From Bradyrhizobium sp. PSBB068 (GTDB taxonomy: Bacteria; Pseudomonadota; Alphaproteobacteria; Rhizobiales; Xanthobacteraceae): 64,000 bases of DNA. The position numbers were made by a program, and so were the translations under genes. The stretch lies in NCBI GenBank assembly GCA_016839165.1, contig CP069300.1:496001-560000 (forward strand). Reading direction: 5' to 3'. Position 1 is the first letter of the stretch, and each line of letters begins with the position of its first letter. This document shows, piece by piece, positions 17,512 to 26,500 of the stretch. The notes under the pieces were generated by a model, which saw only the letters and a list, made by a program, of their open reading frames with translations, searched no databases and was not told the origin of the DNA.

Positions 17512-20500
17512 TCACGAGGCCGCCTCGGCTTCGTGCGGCGCGTCCTTCCGCGCAACTGCGCGCAGGTTGGCCAACGACCGGCTGATCCTGTCGAGGTAGA
17601 TGTACACGACCGGCGTCGTGAACAGCGTCATCAATTGCGAGACGATCAAGCCGCCGACGATGGCAAAGCCGAGCGGCTGACGCAGCTCCGATCCGGTGCC
17701 GGTGCCGATCATCAGCGGAACGCCGCCGAGCATCGCGCACATTGTCGTCATCAGGATCGGGCGGAACCGCGCCCGGCAGGCCATGTAGATCGACTGTTCG
17801 GCGGAGACATGCTGGTGGCGCTCGGCCTGTAGCGCGAAATCGATCAGCATGATGCCGTTCTTCTGTACGATGCCGATCAAGAGGATGATGCCGATCAGCC
17901 CGATCACGTCGAGCCCGAGGCCGAACGCCCACAGTGCGACCAGCGCGCCGAGCCCGGCGGACGGCAAGGTCGAGAGGATCGTGATCGGGTGGATCGTGCT
18001 CTCATAAAGCATGCCGAGGATCAGATAGACGGCGACCAAGGCGGCGAGGATCAGGATCGGCGTCGACGCGAGCGCCGCCTGGAACGCCTGCGCATTGCCC
18101 TGGAAGCTGGTGACGACGGTCGACGGCACGTGCAGCTCGGCGGTCGCCTTCTGCACCGCCGCGACCGCGGTCCCCACCGCCGTGCCCGGCGCCAGGTTGA
18201 AGCTCAGCGTCACCGACGGGAACTGGCTCTGATGGTTCACGGAAAGCGGCGCGGTGCCGTAGTCGATGCTCGCGATCTGGCTGAGCGGCACCATGGTCCC
18301 CGCGGACGAACGGATATAGATGCGGTTGAGTGCATAGGGGCCGAGCTGGAACGACGGATCGACCTCCAGGATCACGTAATAGGTGTTGAGCGTCGTGAAC
18401 AGCTGGGCGACATGCCGCTGGCCGAATGAATCATAGAGCGTGTTGTCCACGGCAGCCGGATCGATGCCGAGGCGGGAGGCCGCGTCGCGGTCGATCTGCA
18501 GCTTGAGCTGACGCGCGGCGTTGGCCTGGTCGGTCGCGACGTCGGCCAATTCGGGCAGCGTCTTCAGCTTCTGATACAGCTTGCCGGCCCACAGATTGAG
18601 CTCATCCTGGTTCACGTCGGTGAGGGTGAACTGGTACTGCGTCTTGGACAGGCGGCTCGCGAGATTGATGTCCTGCGTTGCCTGCATGAACACCGACATG
18701 CCCTTGATCTTCTGCAACGCGGTGTCGAGCTGGCGGATCACCTGATCGGCGGATGCGTTGCGTTCGGCCCGCGGCTTCAGCAGCACGAACAGGCGGCCGT
18801 TGTTCTCGGTCACGGTCGGGCCGCCCGGCCCGATATAACCGGTCGCATTGGCAACCGAGGGATTCCTCGAAATGACATCGATGACGCTGCGTTGCAGTGT
18901 CGCCATTTGCGCCGGAGAGATGTCGGCCGAGGCCTCCGTGATGCCGGTGATCATGCCGGTGTCCTGCTGCGGAAAGAAGCCCTTCGGGATGCCCACGAAC
19001 AGCAAGCCGGTCACCGCGACGCTCGCCAGCATGATCGACAGCGTCGCGGCCTTGTAGCGCAGCGCTGCGGCAAGCACGGCTTCATAGCCCGTCTGGATCG
19101 CGACGAAGCCGCGTTCCAGCGTGCGCGAGATGATCCCGGCCTCGGCGCCCTGGTGCGGCGATAGCAAATAGGCGCACATCATCGGCGTCAGCGTCACTGA
19201 GACGATCACCGACACCACGATGGCAACGCATACCGTGACGGCGAACTCCTGGAACATGCGGCCGATCACCCCGCCCATCAGCAGCAGCGGAATGAAAACC
19301 GCGATCAGCGAGACCGAGATCGAGATGATGGTGAAGCCGATCTCGCCCGCGCCTTTCAGCGCAGCCTGCATCGGAGAGAGGCCTTCCTCGATATGCCGGG
19401 AGATATTCTCGATCATCACGATGGCATCGTCGACGACGAAGCCGACCGCGATCGACAGGCCCATCAGCGACAGATTGTCGAGGCTGTAGTTGAGCAGATA
19501 CATCACGCCGAAGGTGCCGATCAGTGAGATCGGGACCGAGACCGCGGGGATGATGGTCGCCCACAGATTGCGCAGGAACAGGAAGATCACCCCGACCACC
19601 AGCGCGATGGTCAGCACCAGGGTGAGCTGAACGTCGGCGACGCTGGCGCGGATGGTCTGCGTTCGGTCCGAGGCGATCGTGACCTTGATGTCGGACGGCA
19701 GGCTCGACACCAGCTGTGGCAGCAGCTTCTTGATGCCGTCCACCGTGCTGATCACGTTGGCGCCGGGCTGGCGCTGGATCGCGAGAATGACGGCGGGCTT
19801 GTCGTTGTACCAGCCGTGCAGCGTGACGTCCTCGGCCGCCACGATGGCCTGCCCGACGTCGCGCAGGCGCACCGGCGCGCCGTTGCGATAGGCGATGATC
19901 AGATCGTCATACTTGTTCGCGACCAGCACCTGGTCGTTGGTGGCGAGCGTATAGGCCTGCTGACTGCCGTAGAGCACCCCCTTGGGCTGGTTCACGGTGA
20001 TGTTGCCGAGCGTGGCGCGTAATTGCTCGAGATCGAGCCCTGCGGCAGCGAGCTTGGCCGGATTGACCTGCACCCGGATCGACGGCTTCTGCATGCCGCC
20101 GATGGTGACGAGCGAGACACCCGGCACCTGCGACAATTTCTGCGCCAGGATGCTGTCGGCATAGTCGTCGACCTTGGTCAGCGGCTCGGTGTCCGACGTG
20201 AGCGCGATCAGCAGCACCGGCACGTCGGCCGGATTGACCTTGTGGAAGGTCGGCGGCGACGGCATCGTCTTGGGCAATTGCCCCGATGCCGCATCGATCG
20301 CGGTCTGCACGTCCTGCGCCGCCGCATCGACGCTGCGGTTCAGCGCGAATTGCAGCGTGATCTGGGTGTTGCCGAGCCCGCTGCTCGAGCTCATGCCGGT
20401 CAAGCCGGCGATCTGACCGAACTGCCGTTCCAGCGGGGTTGCGACCGACGAGGCCATGGTCTGCGGGTCGGCGCCGGGGAATTGCGCGGTGACCTGGATG

Positions 20501-20631
20501 GTCGGGGTATCTACCGTCGGCAACGCCGAGACCGGCAGGCGCACGAAGGCGATGATGCCGACCAGCACGATGGCGACGGCCAGGAACGCGGTGGCGACGG
20601 GCTTGCGGATGAAACCTGCGGAGACGTTCAT
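17512..20631 (-). CDS. RND multidrug efflux permease (MdtB/MdtC-like, HAE-1 family)
   Basis: Proton-driven inner-membrane pump that exports drugs or other amphiphiles via an adaptor and an outer-membrane channel. Length 1039 residues, normal for the family, with 12 helices and two large periplasmic loops. The N-terminus MNVSAGFIRKPVATAFLAVA is typical. The proton-relay Asp pair is in helix 4 (SIAVGFVVDDAIVMIENISRH, about residues 395-415). Closest in feel to MdtB/MdtC. The start overlaps the adaptor stop by 4 bp (ATGA), so it is translationally coupled. No outer-membrane factor gene is adjacent; a shared TolC-like protein is presumably used. Confidence 0.93.
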   Translation of the reverse strand: MNVSAGFIRKPVATAFLAVAIVLVGIIAFVRLPVSALPTVDTPTIQVTAQFPGADPQTMASSVATPLERQFGQIAGLTGMSSSSGLGNTQITLQFALNRSVDAAAQDVQTAIDAASGQLPKTMPSPPTFHKVNPADVPVLLIALTSDTEPLTKVDDYADSILAQKLSQVPGVSLVTIGGMQKPSIRVQVNPAKLAAAGLDLEQLRATLGNITVNQPKGVLYGSQQAYTLATNDQVLVANKYDDLIIAYRNGAPVRLRDVGQAIVAAEDVTLHGWYNDKPAVILAIQRQPGANVISTVDGIKKLLPQLVSSLPSDIKVTIASDRTQTIRASVADVQLTLVLTIALVVGVIFLFLRNLWATIIPAVSVPISLIGTFGVMYLLNYSLDNLSLMGLSIAVGFVVDDAIVMIENISRHIEEGLSPMQAALKGAGEIGFTIISISVSLIAVFIPLLLMGGVIGRMFQEFAVTVCVAIVVSVIVSVTLTPMMCAYLLSPHQGAEAGIISRTLERGFVAIQTGYEAVLAAALRYKAATLSIMLASVAVTGLLFVGIPKGFFPQQDTGMITGITEASADISPAQMATLQRSVIDVISRNPSVANATGYIGPGGPTVTENNGRLFVLLKPRAERNASADQVIRQLDTALQKIKGMSVFMQATQDINLASRLSKTQYQFTLTDVNQDELNLWAGKLYQKLKTLPELADVATDQANAARQLKLQIDRDAASRLGIDPAAVDNTLYDSFGQRHVAQLFTTLNTYYVILEVDPSFQLGPYALNRIYIRSSAGTMVPLSQIASIDYGTAPLSVNHQSQFPSVTLSFNLAPGTAVGTAVAAVQKATAELHVPSTVVTSFQGNAQAFQAALASTPILILAALVAVYLILGMLYESTIHPITILSTLPSAGLGALVALWAFGLGLDVIGLIGIILLIGIVQKNGIMLIDFALQAERHQHVSAEQSIYMACRARFRPILMTTMCAMLGGVPLMIGTGTGSELRQPLGFAIVGGLIVSQLMTLFTTPVVYIYLDRISRSLANLRAVARKDAPHEAEAAS

Positions 20632-21824
20632 GGCAGCATCCCTGCGCTTGCGGTGGTTGCGTCCTGGACCTGGTCTTTCTTGTCGTCGGGCACGATCTCG
20701 ACCGTGGTCCCGGGATTGAGCCGGTACTGCCCCGCGGTGACCACGGTCTCGTTGGCCGCGAGGCCCTGCTCGATCAGGACCTGCCCGTCGCGCGATTGGC
20801 CGGTCGTGACATTGCGGATGCCGACGACGTTGTTCGGGCCGACCGTATAGGCGAAGGCGCCGTCCGGCCCCTGGCGAACCGCCGTCAGCGGCACGGTGAG
20901 CGCGTTGTGCCGAACGGCGATCGTCAGATGAACGTTGACGAAGGTGCCTGGCCACAGCGTGTTGCCGGCATTGGGGAAGGATGCCTTCAGCTGCACGGTG
21001 CCGGTCGAGCTGTCGACCTGGTTGTTGATCAGCATCAGGCTGCCGTGGTCGAGCTTGTGCTTGTTCTGGGCATCATAGACGTCGACCGATGCGTCGCCGG
21101 ATGCCAGCGCCTGCTGGACACCGGGGATGTCGCCGGATGGCAGCGTGAAGATCACCGCGATCGGCTGCAGCTGGGTGAGGACCACAAGCCCGTTGGTATC
21201 GGTCGGGTGCACGACGTTGCCGGGATCGATGCGGCGGATGCCGGTGACGCCGTTGAACGGCGCCGTGATCGTGGCGTAGCTCAGCTGGGTCTGTGCGGCC
21301 TCAAGCGCGGCCTTGTCGAGCGCGACGGTGCCTTCGCCCTGCGCGACCTGCGAATCCTGGGTATCGAGCAGTTGCTGGGTCGCAAAGCCGCGAGTGGCGA
21401 GCGGCTGGGTACGCGCCAGATTGGTCCTGGCGTTCTTCAGACTCGCCTGGTCGCGTGCCAGCGCGGCCTCGGCCTGGTCGACCTGGGCCTCGTAGACCCG
21501 CGGGTCGATCCTGGCGAGTACATCGCCGCGCTTCACCTGCTTGCCTTCGACAAAATCGACGCTGTCGAGCGTGCCCTGCACCTGGGTGCGGATGGTGGCC
21601 GTGTTGATCGGCGTCACCGTGCCCAATCCTTCGAGCACGATCGGCACATCATGCTGCAGGACCTTTGCCGCCGTCACCGGAACGACTGATGTGGTCGTCT
21701 TCGACTGGGCCGCGGCCGGAGCCCTGTCGGCCGCGCGATCCGGCCGATCCACGGCATACAAGCCGACGCTGATTGCGGCGGCCGCCAGGCACACGCCCGC
21801 GATCGTGATGGTCTTCATTGTCAT
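20628..21824 (-). CDS. RND efflux membrane-fusion (adaptor) protein, MdtA-like
   Basis: Periplasmic adaptor linking the RND pump to the outer-membrane channel; 398 residues. An N-terminal membrane anchor or signal (about 4-24) is followed by the split barrel-sandwich domain (TIRTQVQGTLDSVDFVEGKQ and TITAPFNGVTGIRRIDPG), an alpha-hairpin coiled coil (about 110-180) and beta-barrel/MP domains (TAVRQGPDGAFAYTVGP). Translationally coupled on both sides: its ATG overlaps the stop of the upstream gene and its TGA overlaps the pump start. Probably controlled by the divergent LysR regulator. Confidence 0.93.
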   Translation of the reverse strand: MTMKTITIAGVCLAAAAISVGLYAVDRPDRAADRAPAAAQSKTTTSVVPVTAAKVLQHDVPIVLEGLGTVTPINTATIRTQVQGTLDSVDFVEGKQVKRGDVLARIDPRVYEAQVDQAEAALARDQASLKNARTNLARTQPLATRGFATQQLLDTQDSQVAQGEGTVALDKAALEAAQTQLSYATITAPFNGVTGIRRIDPGNVVHPTDTNGLVVLTQLQPIAVIFTLPSGDIPGVQQALASGDASVDVYDAQNKHKLDHGSLMLINNQVDSSTGTVQLKASFPNAGNTLWPGTFVNVHLTIAVRHNALTVPLTAVRQGPDGAFAYTVGPNNVVGIRNVTTGQSRDGQVLIEQGLAANETVVTAGQYRLNPGTTVEIVPDDKKDQVQDATTASAGMLP

Positions 21825-22417
21825 GGTTCACCAGCTCCATCGGTGGTCCGGCGGCCGATCGTCGCGACCAGCTCCAGGACAAAGGTTTCGGTTGCGCTCG
21901 CCGCGGCAGCTTCCGTCGCGCGGCCGGCGGCGAGGTCGAGATTGATGATGCGGGCGTCGAGATCGGCGGCGCGCAACGCGCCGATCAGACTGCCTTGCGG
22001 CTCTTCGTCATTGTGATGAATCACGAGCCGGATCGCGGTCACCGTCGGCACCACGGGAAACGACAGTGCGTCGGAGGCAACGTCGATCGCGACGATGCCG
22101 CCGCAGGGCAGCTCGCCGCGCAGCGTCAGTTCGAGCATGCGCCGCGCGATGGGCCCTTCGCCGAGCAGGATCAGCTGCCGCGGCGCCATCCCGACGCGGT
22201 CGAGCGCGGCCGCAACGCCGCTCAGGATGCCGGCATAGCTGGTTTCGCGCAGCGCAATCGGCAGCCATGTCGCAAGCGGGGTGAGCCGTCGCCAGCGCGC
22301 GAAGGTTTCCGGTACGGCGATATCAGCAGCATCGGGGGCGACCAGGACGCCGACCAGCACGCGCGCGGTGGCGCGATGGGGCCGGGTTGCGATGGCGCTG
22401 TGCGGGCTCTCGGGCAT
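21821..22417 (-). CDS. Alpha/beta-hydrolase-like protein lacking a nucleophile Ser motif, first gene of the RND operon
   Basis: Not firmly recognised. The 198-residue sequence has an alternating strand/helix pattern, and APRQLILLGEGPIARRMLEL (about residues 78-97) occupies the place where carboxylesterase-type alpha/beta hydrolases have a strand-nucleophile elbow GxSxG. Here it reads GEG, so the catalytic Ser appears lost. A later VIHHNDEEPQGSLIG could correspond to the Asp/His region. No signal peptide or membrane helix. The stop overlaps the adaptor ATG by 4 bp, so it is co-translated with the efflux genes. It could be a drug-binding or regulatory pseudo-enzyme; this is a guess from fold pattern and context. 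Confidence 0.5.
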   Translation of the reverse strand: MPESPHSAIATRPHRATARVLVGVLVAPDAADIAVPETFARWRRLTPLATWLPIALRETSYAGILSGVAAALDRVGMAPRQLILLGEGPIARRMLELTLRGELPCGGIVAIDVASDALSFPVVPTVTAIRLVIHHNDEEPQGSLIGALRAADLDARIINLDLAAGRATEAAAASATETFVLELVATIGRRTTDGAGEP

Positions 22418-22446
22418 GCCCGGAAGCTGGGCCTTGGTCCGATATT

Positions 22447-22495
22447 ATTCAAATGAATTGTCTTTATTTGCCTATTCACATTGTGCATGATGAAT
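22447..22495. promoter_or_regulatory. AT-rich divergent promoter with ATTCA/TGAAT palindromes
   Basis: In otherwise GC-rich DNA, the LysR/RND-operon spacer is AT-rich and contains ATTCA-AA-TGAAT (22447-22458) and a second ATTCA...TGAAT pair (22474-22478 and 22491-22495) with a 12-nt spacer. Paired dyads upstream of the divergent operon are the usual layout for LysR binding, but the exact boxes are inferred. Confidence 0.45.
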
Positions 22496-22497
22496 GC

Positions 22498-23397
22498 ATG
22501 CGGCTGCGCAATCTCGATCTCAATCTTCTGCTGGTGTTCGACGCCGTCATGCGCGAGCGCAGCGTGGTGCGTGCAGCCGGCGCACTTGCCATCAGCCAGC
22601 CCGCCGTGAGCCACGCGCTGAACCGGCTGCGTCATGCGCTGAAGGACCAGCTGTTCGTCCGCACGCCGTCCGGCATGCTGCCGACGCCGCGGGCCGAAGC
22701 ACTGGCGCTGCCGGTCCGCAAGGCGCTGAGCGACCTGCAACTGGCGGTCGAAGGCGATCGTTTCGATCCGGCGCAGGCGGATCGGCGCTTCGCCATTGCC
22801 GTCAATAATTATGCTGCGGTGGTTGCCGCCGGCGCGATCATCGCGGCGGTGCGCGCGCAGGCGCCCCGGGTGCGGCTGACGCTGGTGCCGAGCGGGACCT
22901 TGAATCTCGCCGACCGGCTCGATCGCGGCGAGCTCGATCTTGCGATCTCCGCCGGCGCGCTGGAGGGCGAGCGCTTCGCCTCCCGTCGGTTGATCGAGGA
23001 TCGCTTCGTCGCTGTGCTGCGGGCCGGTCATCCGGCCCTGCGCAAGAAGCTGACCGGCGAGGCGCTGATCGAGCTGCCGCATCTTGCGATCACCTCCAGC
23101 GGCGAGAATCTGGATTTCATCGACGCCTGGCTGCGGGCACGCAAGGCGGGCCGCATCATTGCATCAGATGTGCCCTATCTGTCGGCCGGCGCGGTTCTGG
23201 TGCAATCCAACATGGTTGCGATCCTCGGGCGCAAGCTCGCGCTCGAATTCCGCCGCGCCTATCCGATCGAGATGCGGGAGTTGCCGTTCGACGCGTCGAA
23301 GCTGCACAGTGTCATGTGCTGGCACCGCCGCTTCGACGATCTGCCGGCGCACCGCTGGCTCAGGGACACGATCGTCGCCGCCACCGGCGGCATTTGA
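22498..23397 (+). CDS. LysR-family transcriptional regulator
   Basis: Regulator of 299 residues. The N-terminal winged helix is textbook: MRLRNLDLNLLLVFDAVMRE, then SVVRAAGALAISQPAVSHAL as the helix-turn-helix (about 22-41), then LRHALKDQLFVRTPSGMLPT. A periplasmic-binding-protein-like effector domain follows from about residue 90 ([20 protein letters not shown]). The N-terminal RNLDLNLLL and RTPSGMxPT features recall the NodD/LinR/SyrM branch that senses aromatic compounds; the ligand here is unknown. Divergent from the RND efflux operon, which it probably activates. ATG at 22498 is the family start; there is no strong ribosome-binding site. Confidence 0.9.
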   Translation: MRLRNLDLNLLLVFDAVMRERSVVRAAGALAISQPAVSHALNRLRHALKDQLFVRTPSGMLPTPRAEALALPVRKALSDLQLAVEGDRFDPAQADRRFAIAVNNYAAVVAAGAIIAAVRAQAPRVRLTLVPSGTLNLADRLDRGELDLAISAGALEGERFASRRLIEDRFVAVLRAGHPALRKKLTGEALIELPHLAITSSGENLDFIDAWLRARKAGRIIASDVPYLSAGAVLVQSNMVAILGRKLALEFRRAYPIEMRELPFDASKLHSVMCWHRRFDDLPAHRWLRDTIVAATGGI

Positions 23398-23421
23398 TCC
23401 GGGTCGAGACGATGCGCCTGA

Positions 23422-25011
23422 TCAATGACCCGCGGGGGCGGGGCCGCCGAGTTTGATGTTGCGCAAGGTCAGCGCCAGTGGGATCGCCGAGAGCGCGATC
23501 AGCATCAGGACCCAGAATGCGTCCATGTAGGAAAGGAACGAGGCCTGGGTCTGCACCTGCTGACCGATCCACTGCACCGCCTGCTGCTGCGCCTGCAGCA
23601 GCGAACTGCCCTGGGCAATGAAGAAGTCGGTCATTCGATGCATGGTGTCCTGATATTGCGGACTTGACGGCGTCACCTGCTCGACCAGCCGGCTCTGGTG
23701 GAACTGCTCGCGATGCGTCAGCACGTTGGAGACCAGCGAGACGCCGATCGAGCCGCCGGTGTTGCGCGCGGCATTGATCAGCGCCGAGGCCTGGTCGGTC
23801 TTGCCGGCCGGAATGCCGTCATAGGATGCCGCCATGATCGGAATGAAGATCAAGGGCAGGCCGACGCCGATCAGCATGCGCGAGCGCGCCATGTACCAGA
23901 AGCCGAGGTCGCCATAGACATTGGTCATGCTGTACATCGACGCCGCGATCACCAGCGCGCCGGCGATGATCAAATATTTCGGCTGCACCCTGGCGGCGAG
24001 ACGGCCGACCGCGAACATCATCACCATGGTCACCACGCCGCCGGGCGACAGCACGAGGCCGGCCCAGGTCGCGGTGTAGCCGAAATCCTGCTGCACCAGT
24101 TGCGGCAGGAACTGGGTGGTCGCGAGCAGGATCGCGCCGGTCGCGAGCATCACGAGGAAGCTCGCGCCGAACTGCCGGGTCGCGACCATCCGCAGATCGA
24201 TCATCGGATTGCGGCGGGTCATCTCCCACGGGATCATCAGCACGAAGGCGATGGCGCAGATCGCCGCCGACGCGATGATGAAGGACGATCCGAACCAGTC
24301 GTCCTCCAGGCCACGGTCCAGCGTCACCTCGAGCGCGCCGAGGAAGGTCGCGACCAGCGCGAAGCCGATGAAATCGAACGAATTGTCCTGCTTCTGGTCC
24401 TTGGGCCTGGCGGGCTCCTGCAGTACCGCGGCGATCAGCGCGATCGCGAAGGCGCCGACCGGCGCGTTGATCAGGAAGCACCAGTGCCAGGACAGATTGT
24501 CGGAGAGCCAGCCGCCCAGCGTCGGGCCGACCACCGGCGCCACCACGACGGCGATGCCGAACACCGCAAACGCCTGGCCGCGCTTGGCCGGCGGAAACGC
24601 GTCGGCAAGGATCGACTGCGCCACCGGCACCATGCCGCCGCCGCCGAGGCCCTGCAGGATGCGGAACAGCAGCAGCGCGTTGAGGTTCGGCGCGAAGCCG
24701 CACAGGATCGAGCTCACCGTGAAGATGCCGAGGCAGATCAGGAAGAAGGTCTTCCGCCCCAGCATCTTGGCGAGGAAGCTCGAGGCGGTGAGGATGATGG
24801 CGTTGGAGACCAGATAGCTCGTCACCACCCAGGAGGCTTCGTCCTCACTGACGCCCATGCCGCCCGCGATATAGGGCAGCGCGACGTTGGCGATGGTGGT
24901 GTCGAGCACCTCCATGAAGCTCGCGAGCGCGACCACGATGGCGATCAGCCACGGATTGACGGTGACGCGCGGGACAGGGAGGCTTTTGGGATCGATTGCT
25001 GCTGCACTCAT
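23422..25011 (-). CDS. emrB: DHA2-family MFS multidrug transporter, EmrB-like
   Basis: Fourteen-helix proton antiporter of 529 residues that works with the EmrA adaptor to expel hydrophobic toxins. Motifs: the DHA2 helix-1 motif VALASFMEVLDTTIANVALPYIAG near residue 28-51 (motif D1, containing LDTTIANVALP), then LGRKTFFLICLGIF (motif A loop) and RILQGLGGGGMVPVAQ (motif B). The C-terminal half retains the usual aromatic-rich loops. It lies 15 bp downstream of emrA on the same strand and is convergent with the LysR gene. Probably repressed by the TetR protein beyond emrA. Confidence 0.93.
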   Translation of the reverse strand: MSAAAIDPKSLPVPRVTVNPWLIAIVVALASFMEVLDTTIANVALPYIAGGMGVSEDEASWVVTSYLVSNAIILTASSFLAKMLGRKTFFLICLGIFTVSSILCGFAPNLNALLLFRILQGLGGGGMVPVAQSILADAFPPAKRGQAFAVFGIAVVVAPVVGPTLGGWLSDNLSWHWCFLINAPVGAFAIALIAAVLQEPARPKDQKQDNSFDFIGFALVATFLGALEVTLDRGLEDDWFGSSFIIASAAICAIAFVLMIPWEMTRRNPMIDLRMVATRQFGASFLVMLATGAILLATTQFLPQLVQQDFGYTATWAGLVLSPGGVVTMVMMFAVGRLAARVQPKYLIIAGALVIAASMYSMTNVYGDLGFWYMARSRMLIGVGLPLIFIPIMAASYDGIPAGKTDQASALINAARNTGGSIGVSLVSNVLTHREQFHQSRLVEQVTPSSPQYQDTMHRMTDFFIAQGSSLLQAQQQAVQWIGQQVQTQASFLSYMDAFWVLMLIALSAIPLALTLRNIKLGGPAPAGH

Positions 25012-25026
25012 GACAGCCTCCCGGGA

Positions 25027-26295
25027 TCAGAGCTTGCCAAGCCGCTCGACCAGCGACGGAGCGGGATTGATGCGCACGGTGGGCACCACCGACATGCCCG
25101 GGCCGAGCGCGACGTCGGTCGGCGGGTCGTCCATCACGATCTTGACCGGCACGCGCTGCACGATCTTGACGTAGTTGCCGGTGGCGTTCTGCGCCGGTAG
25201 CAGCGAGAACGCGGTGCCGGAGCCGGGCTGTACGCTCTCGACATGGCCGTTGATGGTGCGGCCGGGATAGGCGTCGATCTTCAGCGTCACCTTCTCGCCG
25301 GGGCGCATCTTGTCGAGCTGGATTTCCTTGAAGTTCGCAGTGACCCAGGTCTGGTCGGGCACGAACATCGTGAGGTTGGTGCCGGCCTGCGCGAACTGGC
25401 CGACCGCGGCCGACAGGTTGACGACGCGGCCGGGCTGCGCGGCGGTGACCATCGTATAGGACAGGTTGAGCTTGGCCTGGTCGCGCTGCGCGTCGGCCTG
25501 CGCCAGATTGGCGAGCGCGCTCTTGCGCTGCGCCATCAACGATTCCACCTGGCGCTGCGCCAGGTTCAGCTGCGCCTGCGCGCTCAGGACAGCGGACTGC
25601 TGCTGATGCAGTTGCGAGGTGTACTGCTCGGAATTCTGCACCGTGCCGTAGCCGGTCTGCTCGAGATGCTGGTAGCGCGTCGCCTGCTGCTGGGCGAAGG
25701 TCAGCGCCGCCTGCGCCTGGTCGACCTGGGCCTGACTGGCCGCGATCTGCGCCTGCTGCACGTCGAGCTGCGCATCGACATTCTCGATGCTGGCCTGCGC
25801 GGCGGCGACCTGCGCCTCAGCCTGCGCCAGGGCGACGCGATAGTCGCGGTCATCGAGACGGGCGATCACGTCGCCGGCTGCGACATGCTGGTTGTCGGTG
25901 ACCGGAACCGCGGTGATGTAGCCGGACACTTTCGGGGCCAGCGCCGACTGCCGCGCCGCGATGAAGGCGTCGTCGGTGGATTCGAAATGCCCGGTGTAGT
26001 CCATGTAGAGATAGCCGCCGCCGAGCGTGGCGGCGAGCAGCACGGCACCGATCGCGGAGACCACCGGACGGCGGCGCAGCAGGCCGCGCCGCAGCACCGG
26101 GCCGGTGGCCTCCGGCGGAACCGTTGCCGGTGGGGCGGGGTCCTTGGCCGCGGGACGCCCCTCGGCGGGCGCCTTTGCGGTGACCTCCGGCCGCTCCGAC
26201 GTGATGATGGGCTCGTGAGAGGCCGGAGCCGAGGGCGCGCCCTCGGTGGCCTCGTGCCCCGGCTGGTCGCGCTCCAGAACTGTGTCTTCGAACAT
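25027..26295 (-). CDS. emrA: EmrA-like membrane-fusion protein of the MFS efflux pump
   Basis: Inner-membrane-anchored periplasmic adaptor of 422 residues. A Pro/Ala/Glu-rich cytoplasmic N-terminus (about 1-65) precedes one membrane helix (about 78-100). Then come the lipoyl-like half (FESTDDAFIAARQSALAPKV), a long Gln/Ala-rich coiled-coil hairpin (about 150-285) and the second lipoyl half and barrel. The start is ATG at 26295 (MFEDTVLERD); an open frame extends 35 codons further but runs through an operator. Both pump genes are transcribed away from the TetR gene, with two palindromic operators in between. Confidence 0.92.
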   Translation of the reverse strand: MFEDTVLERDQPGHEATEGAPSAPASHEPIITSERPEVTAKAPAEGRPAAKDPAPPATVPPEATGPVLRRGLLRRRPVVSAIGAVLLAATLGGGYLYMDYTGHFESTDDAFIAARQSALAPKVSGYITAVPVTDNQHVAAGDVIARLDDRDYRVALAQAEAQVAAAQASIENVDAQLDVQQAQIAASQAQVDQAQAALTFAQQQATRYQHLEQTGYGTVQNSEQYTSQLHQQQSAVLSAQAQLNLAQRQVESLMAQRKSALANLAQADAQRDQAKLNLSYTMVTAAQPGRVVNLSAAVGQFAQAGTNLTMFVPDQTWVTANFKEIQLDKMRPGEKVTLKIDAYPGRTINGHVESVQPGSGTAFSLLPAQNATGNYVKIVQRVPVKIVMDDPPTDVALGPGMSVVPTVRINPAPSLVERLGKL

Positions 26296-26344
26296 GATGG
26301 CTGCTCTTGGCTGGTGAGCGAGGTCGGCACGGCCTTCGCAAAAG

Positions 26345-26360
26345 GGAACGATACCGTTCC
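26345..26360. promoter_or_regulatory. TetR operator 1 (emrA-proximal)
   Basis: GGAACGATACCGTTCC, perfect 6-bp arms GGAACG/CGTTCC with a 4-nt centre, 50 bp upstream of the emrA start. It shares the consensus GGAACnrTACCGTTCy with the second site. Confidence 0.78.
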
Positions 26361-26407
26361 GTTCTGTGCGGCAAATAGTCTCGATTGCAGAGTGCGTCAA
26401 TAGGAAC

Positions 26408-26423
26408 GGAACCGTACCGTTCT
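26408..26423. promoter_or_regulatory. TetR operator 2 (tetR-proximal)
   Basis: GGAACCGTACCGTTCT, the same palindromic consensus as operator 1 and exactly 63 bp (six helical turns) from it. It is flanked by an AT-rich stretch that likely holds the divergent promoters. Confidence 0.75.
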
Positions 26424-26500
26424 ATTTACAACTAGATGTGATAGGCTTATATTGCCCGACATTGCCGGCTTGGCCGGCTCATGGAACCCGGGTCAAGGCG

